This document shows, one piece after another, positions 27,301 through 41,480 of a stretch of 64,000 nucleotides of DNA; position 1 is the stretch's first letter; every line of letters starts with the position of its first letter. The DNA is from Acridotheres tristis. Its lineage: Eukaryota; Chordata; Aves; Passeriformes; Sturnidae. A model generated the notes under the pieces. It ran no database searches. It saw nothing but the letters and a program-made list of their open reading frames with translations, and was not told the DNA's origin. The stretch lies in assembly GCA_037013685.1 (NCBI GenBank), contig CM072895.1, forward strand, positions 13,304,463 to 13,368,462. Reading direction: 5' to 3'. The position numbers were made by a program, and so were the translations under genes.

Positions 27301-29916
27301 TTTTTATGACTCTAGCAAATTACAGCCTTTTGGATTTTTTAATATGTGAGATGTTCTCCAGATACATAAAAGGAGAGCAGTAGTGGATATACACCTTGTG
27401 TGTGGTAATGATGAGATGTATTCAAGCTACCTACAGTATGGGCAATCTAAATGCTTTTTGCTTTATTTTTTATTTCCACATATATTTTTCAGATACTATT
27501 TCAAAATCCCTGCTGAATTCTCAGACATTAAAAATTGAGATGCTTATCAGCAGCACAGTCATCAGCTTTTATATATATCCATCCTCTAAGCATGATTAGA
27601 AGCCTGTTTCATGCTTGCAATATTGTAGAAGAAATTAGGGGTGGTAACATGCATTTCAGTGGACATATATAAATGTTTTCTGCAAATATTTCAAGTAATA
27701 TGACACAATATTAAATTTTAATTAAAGTTTCTAGGAGTTCTGTAGCTTTGACATGGTTTGTTCACTTATTCTAAGATGGTACAAGTTCTGTTGGCACCTA
27801 ATTATGAATAACCACTGACTAGACTGACCGTAGAGATTTGCAATTTAGATGATACTCTGTAATAAGAGATTTTAGATGTGAGGGAGAAAGGATTAAACCA
27901 AGCAAAACTTTGTTGAAAGTGTCAGAAAGTTTAGGGAAAGACCAGGATTGGAATTGATGCCGTTTTCCTGTATTTCTCACAACAGGATATGCCATTTTTA
28001 GAAGGAATTAAATGATTCTACATTATACAACAAGGAGCCAAGTGATAGCACGGAGATGATATGGGATTAGGAGATCTTTGATATTAAATTGTTACTGAAC
28101 AGCTAGAGAGCAAAATATTCTGCTATTTATTGTAGCATCAACTCAGAGATGCCACAGTACTGGGTGTCTCTATTACAGAATTCCTATCACAGTGAAGCAG
28201 ACTTGTTCTGGATGTGGCCCTTTCTGATTCAGAATTAAGGTAAAAAACTGCTAAACTGCATGGATGAATTCCTATACACATAGGCCTGAATTCATGAAGT
28301 GATGTGTTACCTACTTGCAATGGATTTAGAATCTTAAAAGTTACAGTGATCTGTTTTACAAAAGTAAGGCATATCAATCTTTAGAATCTGTCAAATCAGT
28401 GCCTTCCATAACTGTTATTCTGCTTTTCTGAAAAGCAGATTTTTCATCTTTTTCCCATGACTACAAATCTTGGTTTAGGACACAGCCAGGAGCAAAAAAT
28501 AGCAGGGAAGTTTTTCTTTGGATCCAGCTACTATTAGGAGATACTCCTAACAATAGGATAGACTTTTGTTTGGAGATTTGCAGTGTAATCCCAAAGATAC
28601 AGATGTTTCAGAAAAACTTTAATAGTTGCAGGCTCAGCTGACAGTTGGATGTAGACCCATTTTTACTTACATATTACAGTTATGTTTACTAAATTTCAAA
28701 GGAAAATATATAACTTAGTTTACTATGCTGACAGCAGTTTAGGAATGCCCTTTTTTCTGGGTATGCTGTTGGCAGTGACTACTAGAACACCAGTGACATA
28801 AACGAGCTGATTACAGAAAAAATAGTTCTGATTCAGTAATATATTTCCAAAGGTCAATGAAAATCTTCACTTTTAAAATCCTTTCAATCCTTATTGACAC
28901 TACTTGATGCTGCTGTATTATACTACATGTTTAAACTGTCTGTCTTTAGAAATGTATCTTGTGTTTTTATAGCTCAAGGAAAACAGCATCTAAGTTTTGG
29001 GACCCCACTTCCAGTTCCACTTCTCCCCTGATATCCCTATCTTGTGCAGATATGGTATACATGATATAAGATAATTAAAATAAAGACAGTGTTAGTGATA
29101 CTAGTCTTTCAAAAAAGTTTGGATGCCGCTTTCTAATCTGTCAAGAGACAAAAAAAAAAAAAAAAGATAATTTAGAGTATCTGGTAAAATTTACACAATT
29201 TAGTCTCATAGAAAAATTTTGCCTTCAGATACATACTGGTTGACGTTATATTTGTTGTTGTCAAGGGAATTACACCTATTCTTTAAAGCTTCCCCTTCAG
29301 CTGTTTAAAAGGTTATAAAGTCAGAGTATTTCCCTTAACCCTTAATCTGGTCTCCCTGGTATATAGAATTCATGGAGATTCTTCTACAAGATTCTTCTAG
29401 TCAGTGTCAGGACTAACTTTCCCCATGTTATTCCACTGTAAAATATAACCAACTGAAAACTGTATAGCAACCCTGTACAGTTTATTATCAGCATGAGCGA
29501 TTTAATTTCTATATACAGCATACTATGAAGATGGGAATACTTCAACTGTTAGTTAAGTTCTGGTTTCTATAATTTAAATATGAGGGCGATCTTGTCTCTA
29601 TGAAGATTTACTTGTTCCAATGCTTCAAAAAAAGTTTTATATGTGTAAATCTTCTAGGTGTACTAAAAAGAGGATTTTATCTCTAACATTTGGAGAGGAT
29701 ATAGAAGAAAGGAAAGAATAAGTTTTAATGAGATTTCCTTGTGGGATGTAGTTATGATTCTGTTATTTATTAGTGGACAATATATTTGAATGTGAAAAGC
29801 AACCCATTATAAGAGTGAGGTGTTTGAATATATATCCTTTGCTCCACATGTTGTCATTCAAAGTTGTCAGTTATATAGAGGTTGAGAGGTTCTTTTCATT
29901 TTTGAATGAGAGTTTC
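21360..29916. other. AT-rich non-coding DNA with A tracts
   Basis: No gene recognised. A runs of 17 (25902-25918) and 16 (29150-29165) interrupt otherwise ordinary AT-rich sequence. Neither is preceded by a retroposed gene copy I can identify. The segment 23590-23800 is a little richer in G+C and contains an AATAAA, but shows no LTR ends or duplications. An imperfect hairpin with TTAGGAG/CTCCTAA arms lies at 28534-28550. Open frames are all under 85 codons. Confidence 0.65.
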
Positions 29917-29930
29917 TTTTTTTTTTTTTT
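29917..29930. repeat. Poly(T) run, 14 bases
   Basis: Homopolymer of 14 T followed by further T/C-rich sequence to about 29950. Low-complexity only; no attached retroelement recognised. Confidence 0.85.
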
Positions 29931-30554
29931 CTTTTCTTTTTGTTCTGGTTGTTTTCTTCTTGGTAGGAGGAAGCAGGAAGGTTAACATATCACAAAATAA
30001 AGTAGAGAAATTATTTTCAGGTTTCGTAGAATATATATGTGTGCAAGACATGATTGAATAGCAGTGGTGCTCAGCATTTTCCCTCTGTTGTTTTTAGTGT
30101 ATAAATTACTTTTTCAGTTATTTGAGTTTATCTTTACCAGTCTTTGCCTTAAGAAAATTCAAGTTGTGGGAGGGAAAGAGGCATTGTATTATTCTGGGAA
30201 CATACTATTTCAGAGCATTTGGAAAAGGAAATACAACAATACTGTGCTGTCAGAGGTGTTGACTATTGCAAATTCTCATTAGTCTTATGTTTGCTGTCTA
30301 GCTAATGTCTAGCTGACCTAGGTAATTTTGTTGTAATAGGTATCAAATCAGTGAACTGACTGGGTTTACTCCAGTGTATCTCAGTTCCACTACAAATATT
30401 ATATATAAGCACAGTGCTCTGCATTTTCAATTGCCTGTCTAGGTCTTGATTTACTTTGACATTTTTAAAGGTTATGGCATCTTTCTAACAGAATTTTGAC
30501 ATGCCCATCTCTTCATGATTAGCCTATATATTCTGAACAATGAAGACTCGTATA

Positions 30555-30610
30555 GATTAGTTCAAAGTCAGTTCCAAGTACAGATTCGTTTACAGTCAGT
30601 TCCAAGTACA
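30555..30610. repeat. Tandem duplication, 2 x 28 bp
   Basis: Two adjacent 28-bp units begin at 30555 and 30583. The last 18 or so bases of each, ending GTCAGTTCCAAGTACA, are identical. The first part differs at three positions (about 25 of 28 matching). This looks like one small slippage or unequal-exchange duplication that has had time to pick up substitutions. No coding consequence is seen. Confidence 0.85.
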
Positions 30611-33600
30611 GTAAGAGTATATGTAACCAAGTATATCCAAAGCAAGTAATCTCTTACATTTTAAAAGGAACTAGACCCTAATCTGGTTAGGCCAAAAGAC
30701 TGTAGAGGGCAGTATTATACCCTCACCAAAAAGGACTTTCATTCCAGATGTTTGGCAATCTGATTATCAGGTCCCTTACACCAATAGAATAATGACTCTG
30801 TTGATGTCAAGGAAATTACATCAGTGTATAGGCCCAGTATTTCCAAATCACTGCATAAACTTGACAGATAGAAAATCAATAGTACACAATTCAATCATAC
30901 CATTAAGCTGCTTGACAGAACGTATATATGAACAATTGATGAACCAAGTATTAAATGAAAGGGTTTGGCACTATATGACTAAGTGTATAATTGATAATTA
31001 TTGATTGCCATATGAAAACATTAAAGCACATTCAATACTCTGGGGAGAGTGCTTCATGAGGTGACATACAGCACAAGTAAAGGAGAAAGGAAGGCTCTAA
31101 ATATTAGTAGAATAATATATTTAGAAGTTTTCTGTAAGTCCTTTGATTGTCTTCTTTTGTTGTTTGTGTATGATTTTAGCTTATTTTTGTGTTCTTTCCA
31201 GAAATGGAAAAAAACCCCAAAACCAAAACCAAAACCAACCTCCTGCTAGTACAAACTGATTTAGAAATGTAAATAGAAAAATAATAATAGTGGTGCCACT
31301 ATAAGATTTGATTTATAAGTTTTCAATTTAAATGCAATAAATTAAACATCAGTACAACGTAAAGTGATGACTTAAACTTTGTTAAAAAGTATAACAATTG
31401 GGATAATATATTTGTAAATATTTAATTACAAAACAAATGATTTCAATAAAATAATGAGCATGAATCTTTGTCCATGAAAACAAAATTAGTCAATGACAGA
31501 CATTGTACTGGGCATAGTGGATCACCAGGGATCTGCAAGCTTTTCAGTTGCTTTGGAAGACAGTTAATTCATTTGACTCACAAACTATTCATATCCATGG
31601 GACAAAGAGGTGATGTGATCCACTAGCCTCTAAAGGTAGACACTACTAACTGGTTTCACGGAGCAGAGAACCCTGCTGTGAGCAGCTGGGAAGCACAGAA
31701 AGGAGATTTTTGTTCCAAAACAAGTTTATTCACTTCCTCTCCCTGCAGCACTGTGGGAGCAAGTTCCACAAGAGTTAACAATTATTTCTGATTCCTAACT
31801 AATTTCTGGTATGATATTCATCAAATTGTGTTCAAATCAAATGAAAGGCATTATTGTTTGGTTCCTGCAGAAGGAGCAGACTTAGCCTGGGAAGCTGTTG
31901 TCCCTGTCTTGTTCCCATCCTATGTCTGTGTGAGCAGAGGTGAAGAGGAAGCTGCACAGTGAACTGCACTAAAGAAATGAGGGGTAAAGCCAAAAAGGAA
32001 CTAGTAAGGGATAGAAGATTTCTTTTACTCATGTCATTTCCTCACTCTGCATTTCCATGTGGTGTGTCCACAGCTATGCTGGCATAGGAGAAAGGACAAT
32101 ATTTGAGTGGGAGAAAGGCTGTGAGCAGTAGCTGATTAACACCACTGAGAGTGAAATCACATGTTTTTGGAGTCTAAAGTTCTGCTTCTGTGCACAGACA
32201 GAATTTCACTGCTTTTCTAAAGTCTTGACTCCTCACGGCCAAAACTATATGTGAACTCAGACAGCATTAAATGATTTTTCCTAATGTTTCCAGCATGGGA
32301 GCAGAGAGAATTGACTTAGTCTGTTCCTGTCCAGATGATTTGATTTTCTCCAACAATATACTGTGCGATTGGAGTTCCCCTTTTCCCCAATATCTCTGTA
32401 GGCAGCACACTGATGTGGAAGCTCTGCATGGATGCCCTCAAAGCTACTCAGCTCCCATATTTGACAAAAAATATGTTCCTATATCAGCGTGGCAATGAGT
32501 TCAGAGCTGTATAGCCACTCATCTTTTAAAAGGGCCGATTAGCTGCAGTGCACTGCTGTTCTGCAATGCCAGAAACACCCACACCTCCGTCCCATTGTGC
32601 AGCACAGGTGGGAATCGAGCACTTCAGTGGAGAGAACTGTGTAGGGGGATACAAGGAGAGGTGAGCAAAGGCTTGGCTCCTGCAGGCATTTCCCTACGTG
32701 ACAGCAGCAATGGTGTTTGATTTCCAAGACTAATGTTGTGTCATGAGTCATAACTAATGAATAAGACTAATAATAATTGTGTTAGTGTGGCTATGTAGTT
32801 CCCTGGGTATTAATATTTCTTCAGTTCTCAAAACACACAAAAGATGAAATTTATCTTTCTGGAAAATGTAATATTTTAAAATCTGTAGAGTCAAAATTTT
32901 ATTTCATGAAAAATTCTTTTCCTGTAGCCATAAACTGAAAAATCAGTACTTATATTTAACAAAATACTTTATCTATGTTTCAATCAATTCCAACGTTGTC
33001 ATGAGAATCAGGAGACTAATGAATCCTTTCTTATTAGACATAATTTACTATAGTGAACAAACAGGAATTTTTAAGTTTTGTTTACCCATTGTGACACTTA
33101 AGTATCTATGCAATGAGAAAGAAACATGTATTTGTAAATTAAAATCCAGTTTGTACCTCACTGGCATTTACTGACTAATTTAATTAAAAGTTCTTTGTAG
33201 AGAATAAATGCATAGAATGAACTTCATGAGATAGTGCTGTAAAAATATTTTACTTATTTGGAGATAAATGAAGATATAAACACTTATTATATGTTCTCTG
33301 CACTACATATTATGATTGCATAATATAAATCTATTCTGTACAAGCCAGCTGATGGAAATAGTTCTACTTTCACTATTTTCAACAAAAATGGAGATGACCA
33401 GACATGTTCATTTTCCCTGGGATACTGAAATGTGGCTTTCATTATTGCTGCTGGGCTTTTCCTTATCCTAGCTGCAAATTCAGTCAAATGTTGAAAGTGT
33501 GCCCTCCAACCATTTGAGATGCAGTCCCAACTGCAACTTTACTATGCTTATCAGAAGGAAATCCATAGAACATTAAAAATGAAAAATTCTTGCCAACTTC

Positions 33601-35310
33601 CTCAGCATATCTAATTTTAAATTTCAGGCATGAAATAAGAATTAAAGGATGTCATAGCACAAGTCACAGTACAACACTAAAATAATCTAGGTGAGGATGC
33701 TCCATTTGCTAAACAAGCTGTTTCTCATTGATAAACTTTGAGAGTCAGTTCCACTGTGGCACACACAAGAAAAATGTACATAAAAGTTTTGAATTACAAT
33801 AAAGTGTCATGTAAAAAGTTATACAGCTCAGCAGGAAACAAATGTAGGATTTTTGCTCTATGCGTGGTTGCTGGTTATTTGGTTTAATTAGTAACACTAT
33901 GAATGGCAATGGAACTTCCTAAGGTTAATGAAAGCTAGTTCTGAATAAAACACCTTATAATTTGGTTTGTATCTGAAAGACTTCCATCTGTAGTTGGCAC
34001 TTACCATCGTGCAGAGCTGTATTGAACACTAAAGTCACTGATAGTATCAGTATGGTGTATCAATAATAATACAGGTGCCACCTGTATACAGAGCACTTTT
34101 GAGATTAAGGATTAATTTAACTTCTTTACAGTGATTGCTTGTCCCCTATCAGCTTGCTGGGTAGAGTTGCAATTTGCCTTTTTTTACCTCGGAGAAATTA
34201 GGAAGTTTCTGCTTTATAGACAGTCTTACTTTATCCAATAATTTAACCTTTGCCATCATCACCACATTAAAATCTACCAGTGGCAGTCATTTTCTATAAG
34301 AACCGTTGATTATTTTTCATGACACCCTGAAATAGTATGGACCAGTTGACCAAAATATTTATGGAAGTGAGGCTGAATAAGAAAATTTTAAAAATAACTC
34401 ACGATTAAGTTTACATTTACCTAAATATTTCTAAGAAATTAATTGAGCATGAGGAATGCTTTTCTTTATCTTCTCTGGAGTTTTAGCATTGGAATACTTT
34501 ACAAGTAAAAATATTGTTTGGTTTCTCTGAGGTAGGAAGAAAAAGAACACGTCTCTATGTATTTAATTTTATAAATTTTCAGCCTAAGATTTTCCTTGAG
34601 TTTCAGATTTATTTAAATTAAAGAAAAAAACCCTAAATTTTCTTGTTCTGAATTTTGAAGCCATACATATTCTTCTGTTTTATCGTGTCTGTTTTTATTC
34701 CTCTGTATTTTTTATGTGCTTTGGGTTTTTTTGTGGTTTTGTTTGTTTGTGCATGTGTACGTGTGTATGCATGGCAAGCACACAAGTAATGTCATTGTTT
34801 TAAAAATTTATTAGGTTAAATTTTTTTCCTTTGTTGGTTTGGAATATTCTTACTAACGGTTTCAAAAAAGACAACACCCCTGTCTAATAATCACCTTTGC
34901 TGCATCTCTTTTTAAAAGTAGAAGGGAGAAAATGGCTAGGTTATTTTTAGGAGGATTTTTAGTTATTGCTACTTTTTTAGAAATTAATATTATGTGTCAA
35001 AATATTAAGTTATAACTAACCATCTGTTATCCTTATTGCCTCCTCTTTGAGTTATTATTAATTTCCACCTTCCTTCAAATCAACCAATACTCTTTTTATG
35101 TGCATATTTGTTCTAGATCAAGGTTATCTCATCTACTGTCTTTCTGACTTTTTTTAAAAGGATCTTCTTGATCTGGGCTAGATCCCTTCAAAACAAGCTG
35201 GGAATACATTCTCAATAAGCTGACCTTTCTTAGTGGTCTTCTGTTGATCCTTAAATCTACAGGCATGCCAAAACCCAAAGGAAGCTATTAATCAAAATTA
35301 TTGACCCTGG
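30611..35310. other. Non-coding DNA, no gene seen
   Basis: Mostly AT-rich, with a stretch of more balanced composition between about 31.65 and 32.75 kb. The latter has open frames of 66-75 codons on both strands with unrelated, unrecognised translations and no splice structure I can defend. An (AAAACC)-type A/C-rich run lies at 31208-31240. No transposable element recognised. Confidence 0.6.
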
Positions 35311-35405
35311 AGTATTTCACAGCCATTCAAGGTTTTATCCCCCAACAACCTTATGAGTGAGGAAGGCACTGATGTAGTGCCATGAAATGGGAAGTTGAGT
35401 CACTG
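35311..35405 (-). mobile_element. Possible MIR SINE relic
   Basis: Short blocks in the right order resemble the reverse complement of the MIR core and 3' half. A TTTATCC...CAACAACCTTATGAG block (35334-35356) corresponds to MIR's CAACAACCCTATGAG region. A later CCATGAAATGGGAAGTTGAG-like block (ending about 35399) corresponds to the ATTTTACAGATGAGGAAACTGAG region. Divergence is high and the alignment needs gaps, so this is tentative. MIR is an ancient tRNA-derived SINE shared by amniotes. Confidence 0.4.
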
Positions 35406-35760
35406 CAATGCATTGTTTGTTTGTGGTACGTGGTTCACCAGGACCCCAAGCCTCCAGTGGATGTGTCTCCCTTCACCTGTCTGCTGCACTGCCCTTGCAG
35501 TCCAGCCTGCACCAAGCAGAGTCACCAGTGGGGTTCAGAGGTCTCTCTGCCAGGTGGGCTCCCCGGAACACAGAGACAGAAGGAGCTGTGCCCTGGCTGG
35601 AGCTCTGAGGCAACTCCATTCCTTAAACTATGTTTTCAAACACTTTGCCCTCCTGATAGCTGTGTCACAGAGCAGTGCATAGAGAAAGACCTGTATTGCC
35701 AGGTAAAGGATAATGAGCCTGTTATAACAGCATGACAAACTTCTGCTGATATGCAGTTAC
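35406..35760. other. GC-richer patch with overlapping open frames, not called coding
   Basis: More balanced composition than its flanks, with three overlapping plus-strand open frames; the longest (117 codons, 35382-35735) translates to a Cys- and Pro-rich sequence. Having all three frames open over the same bases points to low stop density from base composition rather than selection on one frame. I recognise no domain. The frame overlaps a possible MIR relic at its 5' end. It could be a decayed repeat or a non-coding exon. Confidence 0.4.
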
Positions 35761-36709
35761 ACAGTTGACCTTAACCATTTTTTCTGTAGGGCATGAAAAC
35801 TTGAGTAGTGTGGATATGAGCCAGGCCTCCACATGGCCACGGGACCAGTATGGTAGGTTTATCGAGGAACAGATGTAGCTGGAGACATTAATAGTAATAT
35901 GTGAAGAAGTTAGGTACTATATTTAACTTGAAACAACAAAGAACTAAACATCCAAGATAAAATTAAAGACATCATTGTGATGCACATGCCTTCCACAAAC
36001 TCAGAATTAGACTTCTGTTTTTTTCTGCCTTGATGAAAATTATATTGGACTCAACAGTTAAGTCATCTCTGCAATGATTGCAGTTTCCCAAGCCCCAAAT
36101 TTTGTGTTGTCTGTATGTGCACACATCTATTTTTATTCATTAACATATGCATTTATTTGTAAGAAGGTCTGCATTCCCTTACACTATCCCATAATTGTAT
36201 GACTCTGTAAGAAGAACATGCAGTATCAGAATTTTACTATCAATAAAAGCAGTAGATAGAGGCTGCTCAGTTTTTTGGATCCAAGGAAACAAGGGTTGGA
36301 AAGATTTAGGCATCAGGTCCAGTATATGCTGCTGAAGTGGAAGTACAGAAACAATGTGGTCGACACAAAATTTAAGCAAAACCCTTCTTCATGACTCCTC
36401 TAATGATACCGAAAATGCTCATCCCTTCATTTTGTAATAATCATAGCAGCTTATAATCAACCATCCATTATAATGAGGAGATAAGCAGGTTGTGCACAAC
36501 TATGTGTGGGTAGAAACACGTCCAGTGTAATTTTCACACGGAGCAGTGGTAGTCCTCAAGGATTAGAAATATTTGTATTTTTCCTCTTCATTGGTTATCT
36601 TGGCTTTCCATTGCTACATTAGCGAAGAGTTGATTTAAAGAAATTTTGCACTTCTGGTTTGCTTTCCAGTGACACGTCATAAAGCAGTTTTCAAAGATAG
36701 TCATAATGA

Positions 36710-36832
36710 GTGTTTTACAGATTGAGAAACTGAGTCCAGGCAACTGATTTATTCAAAATTATGCAGTGAGGGATAGAACCCAGGTTTCCTGGCTCACAGT
36801 TCATTGCTCAAAGCACTATGTAATGTTAAGTT
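36710..36832 (-). mobile_element. MIR SINE relic
   Basis: Extended match, as the reverse complement, to the MIR consensus as I remember it. A TTTTACAGATTGAGAAACTGAG block (36713-36734) is followed, after diverged sequence, by GATAGAACCCAGGTTTCCTGGCTC (36772-36795) and then a TGCTCAAAGCACTATG block. These are the MIR 'GATGAGGAAACTGAG', 'TTCGAACCCAGG' and 'GTGCTCTTAACCACTATAC' landmarks in the correct order and spacing. The tRNA-derived part is at the high-coordinate end, placing the element on the minus strand. Both ends are worn and no target duplication is visible. It is the clearest MIR copy in the window. Confidence 0.8.
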
Positions 36833-39800
36833 ACTTTAGAGGATACCTTTAGATGGCAGAAAGTAACCAGAGTAGAATAGCATCTTGTCCTGCTATTCAT
36901 GTGCAGTGTGTGCAGTCAACCTCTCCATTCTCTCATTCCTCAGGGGGTCCATCATCTCTCACCTCCTGTTTGGCAGACCCTACACTAAGTAATGCTGCAC
37001 AGGGTTAAGAGAAAAGGAAGAAAGAACCAGAGAGAAGGGATGGCAGCTGTGCTGCAAAAGGGAACTACAGCAGCCCTTTTTATTCTACAAAGTGTTTAGC
37101 ATTCACACTTTACATTTTAGAAGAAACTTTTATCATGTCTATCACAGAGACACCACAGGCAAGGAAACCAAGGTTAAAATAATAATTAAAAACTCTTATT
37201 CTGCAGGATATGGCTGAGATTGTTTTTAATTCTAATTTATTTTGGCAATTTTTCCTGTAAATATTCTTTTATTATTTATAATGTTTATAATGTATGAATT
37301 CAATCCATGATCCCTCTTCGCCAAGTTCAGCCTCACTTACATCTCAAATAAACTCGTATCCAGCATTTACAATTTGCCAGTTAGCAGCTGTATGAATAAT
37401 GGCAATGATTGCTGAAAAAGAAATTCCTTTATTGAGGAATGTTGAAAGAATAGGTTTTTAGGGGGAAACATGGGAAAGATGTAAATGCAGATCTCAACTT
37501 TTATTCACCGCATCCTATCACAGACACTGAGCAATTTTTATGAGTTTTTTATGCCTTTATGTTCTAATATATCAGTCAAAGGCAGAGCAGACTAAGAGGT
37601 TGCAAGCAAAAATTTGATGTTAGATTTTTAATGAGAGTTGCTTTAAAAGATTATACTGTAAATTCACTTCCTACCTGACATCATGAACATCTTTGTATAA
37701 ATAAGTGTTAAATGGTATGGCTTCTTCAACTCACAATTTAGGTCGCTATGTAGAGTACATTTCAGAGCTGTAGAGACTTTTTTCCTTTTCCGTTTTTTTA
37801 AACTATTTTTCTTGTAATTTTGACAGCATTCACCCAACAAATATCTTCAAATAATAATTTGAGGAAGCTGACAAGGTCAGTTCATAAGAAACAGAAAGTA
37901 GCATTATTGAATCAAGCTTGGATTAACTGCATTGACAAACACAGACCAGAGTGAAATTATTTCCCTATTACATTTTGATTAGTTTGTGGTTGCCTTCAAT
38001 TTGTAATTTACCTTTTAAGAGAGTCTGGATTGCTCTGTGGGAGCCTCCCTGACAATATTTGTCTCGGCGTGGTCAGTGGACTATTGAGGTTATAGACAAA
38101 GAAAGATTTTTGCTTCTGGTTGGTAAAATCATTAAGATGGGGTCCAAATTTGGAAGACTCAGACACAGGGAAGAAATTCATGCTGGATGTTTGGAGTAAG
38201 ACACTAGGACTGGTGCAGGAAACACTTACAGGAGGTCAGCTTTAGATGGTAGAATTTGCTCCAAATTCTTGTATGAAGTATATAGTACTAGTTTACTCCT
38301 CCCACATTACAAGGTATTTCATTTTATGATTTGAAATTGTCAGTCAAAAAGAAGTTGGCTACTCCCAAAATTTTCAAAGTGGATGTTGCCCTTTTAATTC
38401 TGGACATAATTGGGAAAAAAACCTCAAACAAACATGAAAAAATTCTTAAACTTTTTTATAATCTACTTTCAATGATATCCTAAGATGTTTCTTTCCATTG
38501 CAATTGCAGAATTTGTTCCATCTCTCAAAGTAATGTAATATTTATATATAATTAATGAGATTTTAATCTTGTTAAGCCACTGAGCTTGAAAGAAAAGTAC
38601 ATTGTTTCTAGATTTATGGCATATATTTATTTTTTATTTACAGTTTACTAGAGTAGGAAATTTAGCCTAGTCTCCCTTCTCTGTCTGAGTGTTCCCTCCT
38701 CTGCTGATAGACTTCTCATTCTTCTGCTGATTACATTTCTTTCTGATTGGATAAAAATAAAAATAGTCCCTCAAATGAGGAACTCATTCAACAGCAGGCA
38801 CTGAAAAGCCTCCCATGTATTTTCTCCTGCTCCTGAACACATTCCCAATGCCCTCAGACAGGACTTAGGTTTCTTACATTAAAATAACTAATTTATCACA
38901 AGGTTGTCAGAAGTATAATGTCTACTGCAGCGTTAAAATGTGACTAAATTTACTAAAGCTATAAATAGGCAAGTGTCTGTAATTACAGGATGCACATGGA
39001 CTAAAACAATTTTTGGCTCATATGTTCCCCTGATTTCCAATAAGATAACAGAAGAATATACCTGTATACACTGCCCTTTTCAAAAGCCTCAGTCTAACCC
39101 TTCTCCTTTGAGCTTTTTTACCCCTGATGGATGGAATTGTGAAAGAAAACAGCAAGTTACAAAAAATGATGATGAATATTTATTACCATCTGAATATTTA
39201 TTTTCATCTTATGAACTATAATTCATAAGTGTTCAATTGCGTCCAATTTTTTAAAAAAGGGCCACCCCCTCTCCCTGCCAAATAAAAGAAAAAAAAAAGA
39301 AGAAAAAAGTATACTTGAAGAGATAACAATAAGCTATTCTTGACCTAGGTGGAGCCAAAGAAATTTTAGACAAAAGACAAAATTTTAAATCAGAGATATA
39401 ATTGAATGACCTCTGCCTGCAAAACTATGCCATAAATTATCTTTACACTCTGTGGAAACATTCTCCTTTGCCTTTAGAGTAAATCAGACAATTTTCAGGC
39501 CAAACCAATTTTCTAAATCATAATTAGACAAGAGGCTAAAATAGGTCTTTGTAATGGAAGTGGGTTATAAATTTAACATGATATCCATAATTCATCCCTG
39601 AAGAAAGGTCGTTTACATTCTGAAAGCTTGGATAATATAACTTAAAGAGCTGGCCTGCTAAATGGTGTAACAGTCTATCTTGCTTAGTTTACTTTAGAAT
39701 TTTGATTCATACTGTGCTCAGTTCTTTTCCCAGTGGGAAAGCTAGATTCTTAAACCTTTTTCTCACACTTATTAAAATAATTCCCTCCTCACCAGGACAT

Positions 39801-41480
39801 CAACCTTGGGCATGCCCAGTTCTTTTGTTAATAATTTTGTCTTTTTCAACTCTTGGATGGGTTCTGAATTATAATTGACTAGCAAAAAGCTTAATTTTTG
39901 TATATATACATATAAATGTTTAAAATACTATTCTAACACAGGAAGAAAACATCAACTGCCATTCAATAGAGCATTAAGCATTTAACATACACAAAAGAGT
40001 GGGAAAGACATGTTTGAATGACTATGGCAAATATGACAGTAGGCAAGTATATGTTTAACAAAACCTTTACCTTTTAAAAAAGTGAGTTGCAATATATATA
40101 TTTTTCATAGAAAGATTAGAAATTCTTGGTATTTCACTAAGTAACCAATTGGATTTTCAGATTACTTTCATTATCGTGTCAACATCCTGCTAATTTACAT
40201 TAAAACTGATTCATTTAAATAGTTTTTTTTCATTGCACTTTCATTAGTAAGAAAGAGAAGAAAGGAATATTCTCCATAAACTGATAACAGCTATATTTTC
40301 CAAGAATTTTTAAAGAGAATATTGACTTTAATTGTGCTACAGCTTCTATCGCAGTACAGAAAAATCTATAACGTTTTTATTTTCATAGCATTGCTTCCAC
40401 TGCTTCAGGTACTGATCAGAAGTTTCTACAATGCAGATCAGAGATAATTATCACAGAATAAATCTGACAAGTTGTTGCTCAAGGCCACAGTAGTTCATTT
40501 ATAAAACTAAACTATACAGGTACCAAAATAGGAAAGCCAGAGTCTCTTTTACACTAGATTCTAAATCTCTCATTTAGCTAAATGCCACAGTAGTCCCCAA
40601 CAGAAGAAATCATCACTCTCTAACACACTGTACCAGCAAGCAACCTGCTTACTGGATCCTTGGTGATATTTCACATTTAAAACATTTGGCCAAAAACACT
40701 GACCACTTGCTTTGCTCTTACAACAAATTTGCTAAATCCATTCCCTTTTTGACCTCATTTTCAGAAACTGTGTTTCACCATTCTGGTCTTTTTCTAGGCC
40801 ACAAGCAAGAGGAGTGGCCCCATGCCAGCACTGTTTGTCTCACTCAGGGCTGTTTTGAGAATGTTGAATCAACATCTAATTGAGCAGACAAGCTGTCTCT
40901 ATTTGCCCCTACATATCCATTTGTGGTTTTTCATCCTCCCGCAGAAAGACTTTCTCATAATAAGCCTTTGATTGGATTGCAAGCTCTTAAAGTCAGGTAT
41001 TGGCTTTCTACTAACTGTGTGTACAGATCAGCTTTAATAAGGCCTTGAAACTTGTTTGGCCTTTGGTCAATACTGTGATAGTAACAGATGATAAGTTTAT
41101 CCAATTCCTGACTTTCAATACTCCTCTGTTTTTCTCTACAACACACTGAATGCTGCCCCTGCTGCAGCATTTCTTTTTTCTGCTGTAATTGCCTTCCCTT
41201 GCTTACAGCCTAGTGAATAATATATGCTCACATTAGAGTGTTTGGCCCTGTGGGAGGACGTTCCAGTCACCTCAGTGTTTTTTTCAAACATGCTACTGTA
41301 TGTGACACTATGAGATAAAGTAAGTAAACAACCAGATTGCAGTTTGAATGGGTGCCACAGCTCAAATCTACAAATGCCCAAACAGAATAAAAAACCTTTC
41401 TGGTCAGCACCATATATTTGATAATTGCAGGAATATCTTGCAATTACTTTAATTCTTTTGATTTAAGGCATTTGCAGAAC
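36833..41480. other. AT-rich non-coding DNA, one very weak MIR-like block
   Basis: No gene recognised. Around 40440-40500 a short TTGCTCAAGGCCACAG block recalls the MIR 'CTTGCCCAAGGTCACACAG' landmark, but the supporting blocks on either side are poor, so I do not call it separately. A/G-rich low complexity lies at 39286-39308. Open frames (up to 93 codons, 38940-39221) have no recognised domain. Confidence 0.6.

Noticed and set aside
31208..31240. (AAAACC)n run considered as an interstitial telomere repeat
   Set aside because: The vertebrate telomere unit is TTAGGG/CCCTAA; this is A/C-rich low complexity instead.
37085..37195. MIR-like words (GGAAACCAAGGTTAA) about 300 bp from a clear MIR relic
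   Set aside because: Only one landmark is present; the others cannot be placed in order.
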